From Anaerolineales bacterium (GTDB lineage Bacteria > Chloroflexota > Anaerolineae > Anaerolineales > UBA4823): DNA of 64,000 nt. A program made the position numbers and the translations under genes. The notes beneath the pieces were generated by a model. The model had not been told where the DNA came from. It made no database searches and worked only from the letters and a program-made list of their open reading frames with translations. This document shows positions 1 through 8,243 of the stretch, piece by piece (position 1 is the first letter of the stretch; each line of letters starts with the position of its first letter). Where the stretch lies: NCBI GenBank assembly GCA_020060465.1, contig JAGVAD010000038.1:1-64000 (forward strand). Reading direction: 5' to 3'.

Positions 1-603
1 CCTCGCTGCATGGAGATTCTGACCTTTGTTGGGCTGGACGCATATATCCACCGGCGCGCCGGCCATCTATCCGGCGGAATGAAACAGAAATTAGGGTTAG
101 CGGCGGCGCTGGTTCACCGCCCAAGGGTCTTGCTCTTAGATGAGCCCACCACCGGCGTAGATCCGGTGACAAGGCAAGATTTCTGGCAATTGCTCATCCG
201 CCTGGTGGGGAAAGATCACCAACGCGGCGTTGCCGTGCTGGTCAGCACCCCCTATATGGACGAGGCGGCTCGTTGCACTCGCATCGGCTTCATGAGCGGC
301 GGACGGTTGATCCTCGAAGGCGCACCGTCGCAACTCTGCGCCAGCCTGGAAGGCCGCGTGGCGGAATTGGTTGGTCAACCGTTGCCCGCATTGCGGCGCG
401 CCGTGGAAAACGATCCCGGGGTCAGTGGCGTGCAAATGTTTGGCGATCGGCTGCATTTGCGCGCCTGGCCTGGTCAGCTCGCCCCGACTTTGGAACGCCT
501 GGCGCAAAGCCTGCCCGCGCAAGGATATATCGTTAAACAATTACGCCCCATCGCTCCTCAATTAGAGGACGTTTTCATGGACCTGCTGGAGGCCAAGTCA
601 TGA
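1..603 (+). CDS. ABC transporter ATP-binding protein, 5' end outside window (partial)
   Basis: This is the C-terminal part (about 200 aa) of an ABC nucleotide-binding domain. It is open in frame 1 to the window edge, so the Walker A and true start lie upstream. The canonical signature LSGGM precedes a Walker B, LLLDEPTTGVD. The H-loop position reads STPYMDEA, so the usual switch histidine is Pro. The stop overlaps the next ATPase gene (ATGA), suggesting the two subunits are co-translated and form a pair like the two halves of YbhF/ABC-2 drug exporters. The permeases are not downstream and may be upstream of the window. The substrate is unknown. Confidence 0.9.
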   Translation, partial: PRCMEILTFVGLDAYIHRRAGHLSGGMKQKLGLAAALVHRPRVLLLDEPTTGVDPVTRQDFWQLLIRLVGKDHQRGVAVLVSTPYMDEAARCTRIGFMSGGRLILEGAPSQLCASLEGRVAELVGQPLPALRRAVENDPGVSGVQMFGDRLHLRAWPGQLAPTLERLAQSLPAQGYIVKQLRPIAPQLEDVFMDLLEAKS

Positions 604-1559
604 GCCAGATTGTCATCCAGGCGGAAGGGTTGACGCGATATTTTGGCGATTTTTTGGCGGTGGATCATGTCTCATTCACTGTCTATGCCGGTGAGGTGGT
701 GGGCTACCTGGGACCCAACGGTTCCGGCAAGACGACCACTATCCGCATGTTGCTGGGGTTGCTGCGCCCATCTGAAGGCAGCGCCCGCGTCCTGGATTTT
801 GACATCTTGCGTCAGGCAGAGCAATTGCGCGCCCAGGTGGGGTACATGTCGCAAAAGTTCGCGCTTTATCACGACTTGACGGTTGGCGAGAACCTGGCAT
901 TCTATGCTGGTGTGTATGGCATCCATGACCGTTCTCGGTTGGAAGAAGTGCTTCAATTAGTAGGGCTGAAAGGCGCAGAACGGCAGATGGTGAGCGAGCT
1001 TTCCACCGGCTGGCGACAAAGGCTGGCTCTGGCAACCGCCATCGTCCACCGACCGCGATTGCTGTTTCTGGATGAACCGACCAGCGGCGTGGATCCGCGG
1101 GCGCGGCGCGCCTTCTGGGACCTGATCTATACCCTGGTTGAGGGCGGCGTGACCGCGCTGGTTACAACGCACTACATGGACGAAGCCGAATACTGCGGAC
1201 GAGTGGGCATCATGCGCGACGGGCGTTTGCTGGCAATGGATACACCGCTAGCATTGAAATCACAGGCCTTGCCAGGGCTGGCCTGGGATGTGATTTTGGA
1301 TCAGCCATTGGGCGTTTATGCGCCGGTTAACGGCCAGGCGCAGGAAGACACTCCCTTGCTTCATGCCTTGAACGCGCTGGAGCAATGTCCCTGCGTGCTG
1401 CGCGCCGGTCTGGTCAGCGATCATCTGCGCGCCATCACCCCACGCGAAATTGATGCTTCAGCGCTGCGCGAGCAGCTCGAAGCCTTAGGGGTGCAAGACT
1501 TTCGCGTCGAACAGGTGGAGCCGACCCTGGAAGATGTCTTCTTGGCGTTGGCGATTTGA
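600..1559 (+). CDS. ABC transporter ATP-binding protein (ABC-2/YbhF-like second subunit)
   Basis: A complete 319-aa ATP-binding subunit. Walker A GPNGSGKT is at residues 38-45, Walker B is LLFLDEPTSGVD, and the H-loop is intact in TTHYMDEA. The signature motif is degenerate (LSTGW instead of LSGGQ), as is usual for the second half of YbhF-type tandem ATPases. It overlaps the upstream ATPase by 4 nt. Paired with that subunit, which lacks the H-loop His, one composite ATP site should be competent and one degenerate. It is probably an energy module of an ABC-2 type exporter at the cytoplasmic membrane. No permease gene follows; the next gene is a sugar-kinase-like protein. Confidence 0.92.
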   Translation: MSQIVIQAEGLTRYFGDFLAVDHVSFTVYAGEVVGYLGPNGSGKTTTIRMLLGLLRPSEGSARVLDFDILRQAEQLRAQVGYMSQKFALYHDLTVGENLAFYAGVYGIHDRSRLEEVLQLVGLKGAERQMVSELSTGWRQRLALATAIVHRPRLLFLDEPTSGVDPRARRAFWDLIYTLVEGGVTALVTTHYMDEAEYCGRVGIMRDGRLLAMDTPLALKSQALPGLAWDVILDQPLGVYAPVNGQAQEDTPLLHALNALEQCPCVLRAGLVSDHLRAITPREIDASALREQLEALGVQDFRVEQVEPTLEDVFLALAI

Positions 1560-1564
1560 GTATA

Positions 1565-2593
1565 ATGGGATGGATGGAAAACGCCGTCCCTCGATTTCTG
1601 CTGGCTGGCAAGCTAACCCGCGATTACATCGTATTCCCATCGCACGAACCATTGATAGATGCGCCCGGCGGCAATGCCCTGTACGCCGCGGTTGGCCTGG
1701 CGGTTTGGGAACGTAACCCGCCGCCCGCCATTCTGGCCCGCGTGGGAGAGGACTATCCTCAAGAATGGCTGGATGATCTCTCCCGTAAGGGTATCAATGT
1801 GCGCGGCGTGCGCATCTTGCCAGAGGCGGTGGATCTGCGCTTCTTTGCGGCCATCGTAGATCACAACCAACAGTCTATGGATGATCCGGTGGCTCATTTT
1901 GCCCGCCTGGGGCTGCCTTTCCCAAAGGCGCTATTGGGGTATCACCCTGCGCCACTCACCGTGGACAGCCGTACTCGATTATTGCCCACTTCGCTGCGCC
2001 AAAGCGATATACCGGCGGAATTTTTGGATGCCGGCGCCATTCATCTATGTCCTTTGGATTACATGACCCACAGCCTGTTGCCAGCCGTGTTGCGCCAGGC
2101 TGAGTTCACCACGGTTACCCTCGACCCCTCGCCAGGCTACATGAATCCCACCTATTGGGCAGAGACGCCAGCGCTCTTAACCGGTTTGACCGCATTCCTG
2201 CCCGATGAAGCGAGTTTGCGTTCTCTGTTTCAGGGGCGCTCCACAGATCTTTGGGAGATGGCCGAAGCAGTGGCGGCTTATGGGTGTGAGATCGTGGTCA
2301 TCAAGACGCGCGAGCGCGGTCAACTGCTCTACGACGCCGCCGCCAAACGACGCTGGGAAGTGCCAGCCTACCCGGCGCGCCTGGCGAACCCCATCGGCGC
2401 TGGCAGCGCTTTTTGCGGCGGGTTTTTAGCCGGCTACTACCGTTCCTACGACCCGCTTGAAGCAACGCTGCACGGCAATATTTCTGCCTCCTTAGTGGTA
2501 GAAGGCTATCAAGCCACCTACGCCCTGGACACGCTGCCCGGTTTGCCAGAAGCGCGCCTGGAAGCACTGCGCCAGAATGTACGCAGAATCTAG
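1565..2593 (+). CDS. PfkB-family carbohydrate kinase-like protein with GAGS in place of GAGD
   Basis: About 342 aa with the PfkB/ribokinase fold: an N-terminal Gly-rich substrate region (APGGNALYAA) and the C-terminal anion-hole motif region NPIGAGSAFCGGF. The family's catalytic base is the Asp of GAGD; here it is Ser (codon AGC), as in a few divergent PfkB relatives such as Mak32-like proteins, which have GAGN. It may therefore be a weak or non-canonical kinase or a ligand-binding protein. The start is uncertain: TTG at 1556 overlaps the upstream stop, with ATGs at 1565 and 1574, and none has a clear Shine-Dalgarno. It is probably co-transcribed with the ABC genes and the M20 peptidase. The substrate is not recognisable. 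Confidence 0.8.
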   Translation: MGWMENAVPRFLLAGKLTRDYIVFPSHEPLIDAPGGNALYAAVGLAVWERNPPPAILARVGEDYPQEWLDDLSRKGINVRGVRILPEAVDLRFFAAIVDHNQQSMDDPVAHFARLGLPFPKALLGYHPAPLTVDSRTRLLPTSLRQSDIPAEFLDAGAIHLCPLDYMTHSLLPAVLRQAEFTTVTLDPSPGYMNPTYWAETPALLTGLTAFLPDEASLRSLFQGRSTDLWEMAEAVAAYGCEIVVIKTRERGQLLYDAAAKRRWEVPAYPARLANPIGAGSAFCGGFLAGYYRSYDPLEATLHGNISASLVVEGYQATYALDTLPGLPEARLEALRQNVRRI

Positions 2594-2613
2594 ATAAAAG
2601 AAAAGGACAAGGT

Positions 2614-3750
2614 ATGGACGCTGCTTTGATTGCACGTGTGCTGGATCTGGCGGTTGCCATTCAACAAATTCCCGCCCCGCCATTCGGCGAGGATCAACGT
2701 TCGGCTTTTGTGCGCCAGCGCTTCCAGGTTGAAGGTTTACAAGATATCAGTGTGGATGACCTGGGCAACGTCTATGGACGTCTTCCGGGATCAGAAAACG
2801 CGCGCCCTTTGGTGATCTCTGCGCACCTGGATACGGTGTTCCCTTACGGCGTTGATTTGCAAGTGCGGCGCGAGGCAGAAAAGATCTTTGGCCCTGGCAT
2901 CGGGGATAATTCACTTGGCTTGGCGGGGCTGTTTGGCGTCTTATGGGCGCTGCGCCAAAAGGCGAACGGGACCCCATCTCTGCCAGGCGATCTATGGCTG
3001 GTCGCGAACGTGGGAGAAGAGGGCCTGGGCGATCTGCGCGGTATGCGCGCCGTGGTGGATCGCTTCGGAGACGCGCCATGCGCCTATCTGATCCTGGAAG
3101 GCATGGCGCTGGGGCAGGTGTATCACCGCGCCTTGGGAGTGCAGCGCTATCGCATTACGGTGCGCACCGGCGGCGGACATTCCTGGGTGGATTATGGCAA
3201 ACCCTCCGCCATCCACGAGCTGGCGATGTTGATCAATCAAATTACCGCCCTGCCTACGCCATCGCAGCCGCGCACTTCGCTCAACGTAGGAGTTATTTCT
3301 GGCGGCACCAGCGTGAATACGATCGCGGCTGAAGCGCACCTGGAACTGGATCTGCGCTCTGAAAGCTCTACAACCTTGCAAACGCTGGTCTCTCAGGTAG
3401 AAAACCTGGCGCAAGCCGCTATTCGTCAGGATGTCTCCGTATCATTGGAATTGATCGGCCAGCGGCCAGCGGGCAAACTGGCCAGTTCACATCCATTGGT
3501 ACGCCTGGCAAAGCGCGCTTTACAGGAACAGGGCTTACAGGCCAATCTGACGATCGGTTCAACCGACGCCAACGTCCCCCTCAGTCGAGGGTTGCCAGCC
3601 ATTTGCATCGGCCTGACCACCGGCTATGGAGCGCACACCGTCAACGAGTACATCAATACCGCGCCGCTGGCGCAAGGCCTGGCGCAGGTAATGGCCGTGG
3701 TCGAGGGGGTTTTCACCGAACTTAGCGCGGCGACGCCCAATCGAACATGA
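2614..3750 (+). CDS. M20-family metallopeptidase / amidohydrolase
   Basis: A 378-aa zinc-dependent exopeptidase of the ArgE/DapE/CPG2 family. The metal ligands are visible: HLDT (His71, Asp73), GIGDNS (Asp98), the GEEG pair (Glu135 catalytic base, Glu136), LEG (Glu162) and the late His in GYGAHTVNEY. The dimerisation insert contains GGGHSW and SLNVGVISGGTSVNTIA, typical of the carboxypeptidase G2/PepT-like branch. The ATG follows AAAGGACAAGGT and lies 20 nt after the PfkB-like gene, so it is in the same transcript. It probably cleaves a small peptide or N-acyl amino acid in the cytoplasm. The substrate cannot be told from sequence. Confidence 0.9.
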   Translation: MDAALIARVLDLAVAIQQIPAPPFGEDQRSAFVRQRFQVEGLQDISVDDLGNVYGRLPGSENARPLVISAHLDTVFPYGVDLQVRREAEKIFGPGIGDNSLGLAGLFGVLWALRQKANGTPSLPGDLWLVANVGEEGLGDLRGMRAVVDRFGDAPCAYLILEGMALGQVYHRALGVQRYRITVRTGGGHSWVDYGKPSAIHELAMLINQITALPTPSQPRTSLNVGVISGGTSVNTIAAEAHLELDLRSESSTTLQTLVSQVENLAQAAIRQDVSVSLELIGQRPAGKLASSHPLVRLAKRALQEQGLQANLTIGSTDANVPLSRGLPAICIGLTTGYGAHTVNEYINTAPLAQGLAQVMAVVEGVFTELSAATPNRT

Positions 3751-4988
3751 ATTCTTCCGCGCCGGAGAGGATAAAGGTCGCCCTGCGACGCCGCTCCTGG
3801 GATCTGGCGTTGTTCGGCCTCCACCTGGCGCTGGGGTTGATCTTCTGTTTTGTCATCTTTCCGCGGATCGGCGAAGCCACTTCGGGCATAGACCCCGACG
3901 GCTATGGGCATTTGGGTCAATTATGGTACACAACCGGCCGCTTCGACTCGATTGAAAAAGCGCCGCTCTATCCGGCATTCATTGCTCTGATCGCCTGGCT
4001 TTTGGGCGGTTATTCTCTTTGGCAAATCCAGGCGGCGCAATGCTTGCTTTCTTCAATCACTGTGATATTGCTCCTGGCAGTATTTCGGCGCGCCCTGAAC
4101 ACAAACGACTACATGGCGCGGATCGCCGGATTGGCCTGCGCGGTATATCCACTGACCTTGTGGTACATTCCGCGTTTGTGGACTGAAACGTTTTTAATCT
4201 TTGGCCTGGCTCTGTACACCTGGACAATCGCCCGCTTAATAGAGCAACCCACTTTTATAAACGCTGCGCTCTGCGGCCTGGCGGCCGGATTCATTGCGCT
4301 GAGCAAGGGCATGGCGCTGGTTTTCATCCCCCTGACAATCATCCTGATCCTGGCGCGCTTTCGCCGCGCAGGAATGCGCCTCGCGTTTCTGTTTATCGCC
4401 GCTGCAATGTTATGGGTCGCCCCCTGGACATGGCGGAATTATCGGCTTGCCGGCGCGTTCCTGCCAATCCACACCGACGGCGGCTATAACTTTTACTTGG
4501 GGAACGGCTTTGCACGCCATTGGCATCAGGCGCGGTTGTCCTACACACAACTGAAATCTTTGACCGAGCAAGACCTGCAATCTATGACTTCCGCCGCAAC
4601 CCCGACGCTCCCGCTTGAGCGCGATCGTGTCCTGTTGCGCCTGGCCTGGCAAGAGATTGCCGCTCAACCGCTGTTTCTGGTCAAGAAAATCCTCATCCAA
4701 AGCCTCACTTTTTGGTATCTGGCGGCTGACCGAACGAAAAGCCTGGCGACCGCCGCGCTGCAATTTCCAATCGTTCTGCTGGCTTTATTCGGCGTTTGGC
4801 GCATCTTCCGCGCCCCGGGCAGGGCCTGGATTTTATTGATTCCGATTGGAGGAGTAATGGGGGTAAGTGTACTGGTCTTCGCCTTTGCCCGCCTCTCGGC
4901 TACGATCTTCCCCTACGTGATTGGGCTGGCTGTTTACGGCATAGAACCGCATATAACCTTGCCTTTAAAACGCCTGATCTCAGAGTGA
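3747..4988 (+). CDS. ArnT/PMT-like integral membrane glycosyltransferase
   Basis: A 413-aa polytopic membrane protein with about ten hydrophobic segments. The first extracytoplasmic loop carries IDPDGYGHLG (DxD-like acidic motif, the usual place for the catalytic Asp of GT-C enzymes), followed by KAPLYPAFIAL, the typical 'PLYP' motif of PMT_2/ArnT proteins. WRNYRLAGAFLPIHTDGGYNF is a further family hallmark. It likely transfers a sugar from a polyprenyl-phosphate donor on the outer face of the membrane; the acceptor is unknown. Its ATG overlaps the M20 peptidase stop (ATGA), so it ends this five-gene run. A hairpin overlaps its stop codon. Confidence 0.82.
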   Translation: MNSSAPERIKVALRRRSWDLALFGLHLALGLIFCFVIFPRIGEATSGIDPDGYGHLGQLWYTTGRFDSIEKAPLYPAFIALIAWLLGGYSLWQIQAAQCLLSSITVILLLAVFRRALNTNDYMARIAGLACAVYPLTLWYIPRLWTETFLIFGLALYTWTIARLIEQPTFINAALCGLAAGFIALSKGMALVFIPLTIILILARFRRAGMRLAFLFIAAAMLWVAPWTWRNYRLAGAFLPIHTDGGYNFYLGNGFARHWHQARLSYTQLKSLTEQDLQSMTSAATPTLPLERDRVLLRLAWQEIAAQPLFLVKKILIQSLTFWYLAADRTKSLATAALQFPIVLLALFGVWRIFRAPGRAWILLIPIGGVMGVSVLVFAFARLSATIFPYVIGLAVYGIEPHITLPLKRLISE

Positions 4989-5007
4989 GGGGGGCACCCT
5001 GAGATCA
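4975..5007 (+). terminator. Inverted repeat at end of the glycosyltransferase gene, probable terminator
   Basis: A perfect 9-bp inverted repeat (TGATCTCAG at 4975-4983, CTGAGATCA at 4999-5007) spans the stop codon of the glycosyltransferase. It is followed by an A/T-rich but not T-rich stretch. It separates the + operon from the tRNA and the - strand operon. It may act as a terminator or mRNA end stabiliser. Confidence 0.4.
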
Positions 5008-5128
5008 AGCTTCTAAAATTGTACTACAAATTTCAATTTTTGCAAGGGCTATTCGGAAAAGTTTAACAAATATTTTATGTAAAAGCGGCAAGGATTTTCT
5101 CGTTCATTTGGCGTTTTAGCGTATCGAG

Positions 5129-5201
5129 CGCCCCAGGCGGGAGTCGAACCCACAACCTCGGCCTTAGGAGAGCCTCGCTCTATCCTTTGAGCTACTGGGG
5201 C
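5129..5201 (-). tRNA. tRNA-Arg(CCU)
   Basis: A 73-nt cloverleaf on the minus strand. The acceptor arms GCCCCAG and CTGGGGC are fully complementary, with discriminator G. The D-arm is GCTC...GAGC. The anticodon loop CTCCTAA gives CCU at 34-36, preceded by U33. The T-arm is GTGGG-TTCGACT-CCCGC. The CCA end is not encoded. It stands alone between two convergent protein-coding blocks. Confidence 0.93.
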
Positions 5202-5215
5202 ATACAAAAATTATA

Positions 5216-5989
5216 TCACGCACCGGCGCGCTGACGCGCGACTTCAAACATCAAGATGCTGGCTGCTGCCGCAGCGTTTAGCGATTCGCCGCCGCCCGGC
5301 ATCGGGATATGCACAACCTCCGTCGCCAGGCGACGAGCTTCCCGGCCTGCGCCTTGCGCTTCTCCGCCAACGATGATAGCCAATGGCAAGCGAAAATTTG
5401 CCCGATAAATGGACACGCCCTCATCCGCCGCCGCCAAATATACCCTGAAAGGTCTCAAGCGGGCGGCAATCTCATCCCAACTTAAAGCGCACACCGGTAA
5501 ACGGAAATGAGCACCCATGCCGGCGCGCACAACTTTCGGCGAAAAGGCGTCCACCGTTTCTGGGGGGCAGAAAACCGCTTGCACCCCGGCGGCGGCGGCG
5601 CTGCGCAGCATCGTCCCCAGGTTTCCCGGGTCGCGCACCTCATCGGGAATCAAAACAAAATCCGGCTCCCGCGGCGCTGGCAGAGGTTTCAACGCCAGAA
5701 CCACCAACAGACCTTGCGGAGTCTCTGTATCGCTGGCAGCGCGCAAAACTTGAGGCGTCGCCGCCTCGACCGGTACGCCGCGTGCAGCAAAAGCCTCCAC
5801 CACAGCGCGGCCGCGCTCATTTAATTCTTCGCTATACAGCGCCAGAGACGCTTCCCAGCCGGCTGCCAGCGCCTCTTCCGCCAGGCGCACACCTTCAATG
5901 ACAAACGCCCCCGCTTCTCGGCGTTTGCGGCTGTGCGCTTGCAGGGCGCGCACCCATTTGATTTTAGGATTTTGCGAAGAGGTAATCAT
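5216..5989 (-). CDS. TrmH/SpoU-family RNA 2'-O-ribose methyltransferase
   Basis: About 257 aa. An N-terminal RNA-binding substrate domain (ITSSQNPKIKW, then a short L7Ae-like region) is followed by the SPOUT catalytic domain with the three family motifs: motif 1 around DEVRDPGNLGTMLRSAAA, motif 2 around IIVGGEAQGA, and motif 3 with VHIPMPGGGESLNAAAAASI. It should use SAM to methylate a ribose 2'-OH in rRNA or tRNA; RlmB/TsnR-like is the closest general description. The chosen start, ATG at 5989, overlaps the macrodomain stop (ATGA). The longer reading frame upstream of it lies inside that gene and is rejected. Confidence 0.9.
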   Translation of the reverse strand: MITSSQNPKIKWVRALQAHSRKRREAGAFVIEGVRLAEEALAAGWEASLALYSEELNERGRAVVEAFAARGVPVEAATPQVLRAASDTETPQGLLVVLALKPLPAPREPDFVLIPDEVRDPGNLGTMLRSAAAAGVQAVFCPPETVDAFSPKVVRAGMGAHFRLPVCALSWDEIAARLRPFRVYLAAADEGVSIYRANFRLPLAIIVGGEAQGAGREARRLATEVVHIPMPGGGESLNAAAAASILMFEVARQRAGA

Positions 5990-6591
5990 CCCACAATTTC
6001 TTCGTCCTGACCTAATTGTCCATTGGATTGCTCCAAACGCGCTTTCCAAATGCTCACGAATAAATCAACAGCGGATTGATCCAGCAACACCAGGCGCGTT
6101 TGCTGCAAGCCAGAAGCGCGGTTTTGCGCAAAGTAATCCAACAAGGCGGAAAGAATCACCTCTGCCGCACGCGGTAGAGGGAAACCGAATATGCCGGTGG
6201 AGATCGCCGGTAAAGCGATGCTGCTCAACGCCAGTTCATCTGCGCAGCGTAAAGCGCCAGCGATTGCAGCAGCCAGCTTGGCGTCTTCATCGCCCTCGCC
6301 CCACACTGGTCCGACCGCATGGATGATGTAACGACAGGCGAGGTTGCCGGCGCGGGTGTAGGCTGGAGCATGATGAGTCACTGGCCCATGTCTGCGCACC
6401 CAGGCATTGCTTTCCTCCTGGATCTGTGCGCCGCCGCGGCGAACAATTGCCCCAGCCACACCGCCCCCATGTCTCAAGTAGGGATTGGCAGCGTTGACAA
6501 TGGCATCCACACGCTCGTCTGTAAGATCGCCATGCACAATTTGCAGCTTCTGTCCGGTAGAAAGGGTGGTCTCCCACACGGTGCAATTCAT
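5986..6591 (-). CDS. Macrodomain protein (ADP-ribose / O-acetyl-ADP-ribose hydrolase-like)
   Basis: A 201-aa macrodomain of the Appr-1''-p processing family. It has GDLTDERVDAIVNAANPYLRHGGGVAGAI near the N-terminus (the adenine/distal ribose binding loop with the conserved NAAN and GGGVAGAI) and the second phosphate loop PAISTGIFGFPLPRAA. Such proteins bind ADP-ribose and often deacylate or de-ADP-ribosylate substrates. It lies between the HIT protein gene (4-nt gap) and the methyltransferase (overlap) in a housekeeping nucleotide/RNA operon. The specific reaction cannot be assigned from sequence. Confidence 0.92.
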   Translation of the reverse strand: MNCTVWETTLSTGQKLQIVHGDLTDERVDAIVNAANPYLRHGGGVAGAIVRRGGAQIQEESNAWVRRHGPVTHHAPAYTRAGNLACRYIIHAVGPVWGEGDEDAKLAAAIAGALRCADELALSSIALPAISTGIFGFPLPRAAEVILSALLDYFAQNRASGLQQTRLVLLDQSAVDLFVSIWKARLEQSNGQLGQDEEIVG

Positions 6592-6595
6592 TTCC

Positions 6596-6940
6596 TCACC
6601 CCATTGGGAAACGCATCCGTTGACCGCCGATCAGATGCATGTGCAAATGAAAGATGGTTTGTCCGCCATGCACCCCGGTATTCACGATCAGCCGGTAACC
6701 GCTTTGATCAATTCCTTCCTGGCGGGCTAACTGGCGCGCCACGGTGAACAGGTGACCGACCAGCGGCTCATCTTCCGCGGTCAGATCGTTCACCGAAGCG
6801 ATGTGCCGGTTAGGAGCTATCAGGATGTGCGTGGGCGCCGCCGGATGGATGTCTCGAAAAGCAGATACCTGCTCATCTTGATAAAGCATCTGGCTGGGGC
6901 TTTTTCCAGCGATAATCTGGCAAAATATACAGTTCGACAT
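6596..6940 (-). CDS. HIT-family (histidine triad) nucleotide-binding protein
   Basis: 114 aa, the normal length of a HINT-type protein. The triad motif HLHMHLIGG (His98, His100, His102) is present, with CIFCQIIAG at the N-terminus, the common start of bacterial HinT proteins with a zinc-binding CxxC. It probably hydrolyses nucleoside 5'-phosphoramidates or acyl-adenylates, such as aminoacyl-AMP by-products of tRNA synthetases. It lies between mtaB and the macrodomain gene on the same strand. Confidence 0.94.
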   Translation of the reverse strand: MSNCIFCQIIAGKSPSQMLYQDEQVSAFRDIHPAAPTHILIAPNRHIASVNDLTAEDEPLVGHLFTVARQLARQEGIDQSGYRLIVNTGVHGGQTIFHLHMHLIGGQRMRFPMG

Positions 6941-6968
6941 AGGAATGATCCCAGGACAAGCTCGCCGG

Positions 6969-8243
6969 TCAACAAGATAAAATGCTGCCCTGCAAATGTT
7001 GCTCTGCCAGGCCGGTCACCCGCACAGGGGTAATTTGGTTCCACAATGCGCGCGGCGCGGCGGCGTTAACGCGCAGATAATTCCCGCTCAAGCCGCTCAT
7101 TTCCCAACCGTTCGGGCCTAATCTGGCGGCGCTTTCCCACAAAACAGGCAAAACCGCGCCGATAAAGCCCGTCTGGTAGGCGCGCTCCGCCTCAGCCAGC
7201 GCATGGCGCATCTGAGCGTTGCGCTCCTTGCGCGTCTCGAAAGGGATTTGATCCGACATGCGCGCTGCGGCGGTGCCCGGTCGAGGCGAATAGGTGAAAA
7301 CATGCCCACCGGCGAATCGCATCGAACGGACAAAGTCCAGGCTTTCCCGAAACTCGTCTTCACTCTCGCCAGGGAAACCTGTGATGATGTCGGTAGTGAT
7401 CGCTACATCCGGCATGACCTGGCGCGCCGCAGTGACCAGAGCAGCAAAAGACTCCGGGGTGGTCTTACGCGCCATCCGTCGCAAGGTGGCCGCGCAGCCG
7501 GATTGCAACGGCAAATGTAAATGCCGACACAAACGTGGGTTTTCCCACAGCCGGAAGAATTCCGCATCCAAATCCCACGGTTCAAGCGATGAAAGCCGTA
7601 GACGCGGCGCGTCGGTGTACTCCAGGATAGCCTTCACCAACTGGCTCAGATGCATACGCGGCGACAGATCATGTCCCCACGACCCGAGATGAACACCGGT
7701 CAGTACGATTTCTTTGGCCTCCGCAGCCGCCCGAATATCCGCCAGAATTTCTGCAACGGGGCGGCTGCGCCCCGGGCCGCGCGCCAGCGTGGTCACGCAA
7801 AATGTGCAGCGATTGTCGCAGCCATCCTGAACCTTGATAAACGCCCGTGTGCGCAGACGCGCTCCAGGCAGAGGCGTGCGTTCAATCGGCTCCAGGTCGA
7901 AGCTCTCCAGCGGCAGATCCAGCGCTTCCGCCGCCAGGCGGTCTTTGCCGGTGTTGGGAATCACCTTCTCCACGCCTGGCAACGCCGCGGCGTCCTGCGG
8001 CTTTAAGGTAGCCCAACAGCCGGTAACGATGATCTCTGCTGCTCCGGCTCGCCCAACCTGTCGCACTTTGTGGCGCGAGTCGGATACCGCCGCCGAGGTA
8101 ACTGCGCAGGTGTTTATCACCGCCAGATCGGCTTCTTCAGCGCTGCCGGTCAGCTCATGTCCTGCGGCGCGGAACTGGCGAGCGTAAAGCTCGATTTCCG
8201 CTTGGTTAAGTCGGCAACCCACGCTATCCAGATAGATCTTCAT
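6969..8243 (-). CDS. mtaB: tRNA t6A37 methylthiotransferase MtaB
   Basis: A 424-aa radical-SAM methylthiotransferase. The UPF0004 domain has Cys10, Cys46 and Cys76 (SVGCRLNQ, NTCAVT, VTGCWA). The radical SAM motif is CDNRCTFC (Cys142, Cys146, Cys149), followed by LTGVHLGSWG, and a C-terminal TRAM-like region ends the protein. CRLNQ and CDNRCTFC are typical of the MtaB branch rather than MiaB or RimO. It converts t6A37 to ms2t6A37 in ANN-decoding tRNAs. Its start overlaps the stop of the upstream lipoprotein gene (ATGA). Confidence 0.93.
   Translation of the reverse strand: MKIYLDSVGCRLNQAEIELYARQFRAAGHELTGSAEEADLAVINTCAVTSAAVSDSRHKVRQVGRAGAAEIIVTGCWATLKPQDAAALPGVEKVIPNTGKDRLAAEALDLPLESFDLEPIERTPLPGARLRTRAFIKVQDGCDNRCTFCVTTLARGPGRSRPVAEILADIRAAAEAKEIVLTGVHLGSWGHDLSPRMHLSQLVKAILEYTDAPRLRLSSLEPWDLDAEFFRLWENPRLCRHLHLPLQSGCAATLRRMARKTTPESFAALVTAARQVMPDVAITTDIITGFPGESEDEFRESLDFVRSMRFAGGHVFTYSPRPGTAAARMSDQIPFETRKERNAQMRHALAEAERAYQTGFIGAVLPVLWESAARLGPNGWEMSGLSGNYLRVNAAAPRALWNQITPVRVTGLAEQHLQGSILSC

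Noticed and set aside
1561-1566. TATAAT at the start of the PfkB-like gene as a promoter
   Set aside because: The nearest -35-like TTGGCG is only 13 nt away, and the gene overlaps the preceding stop.
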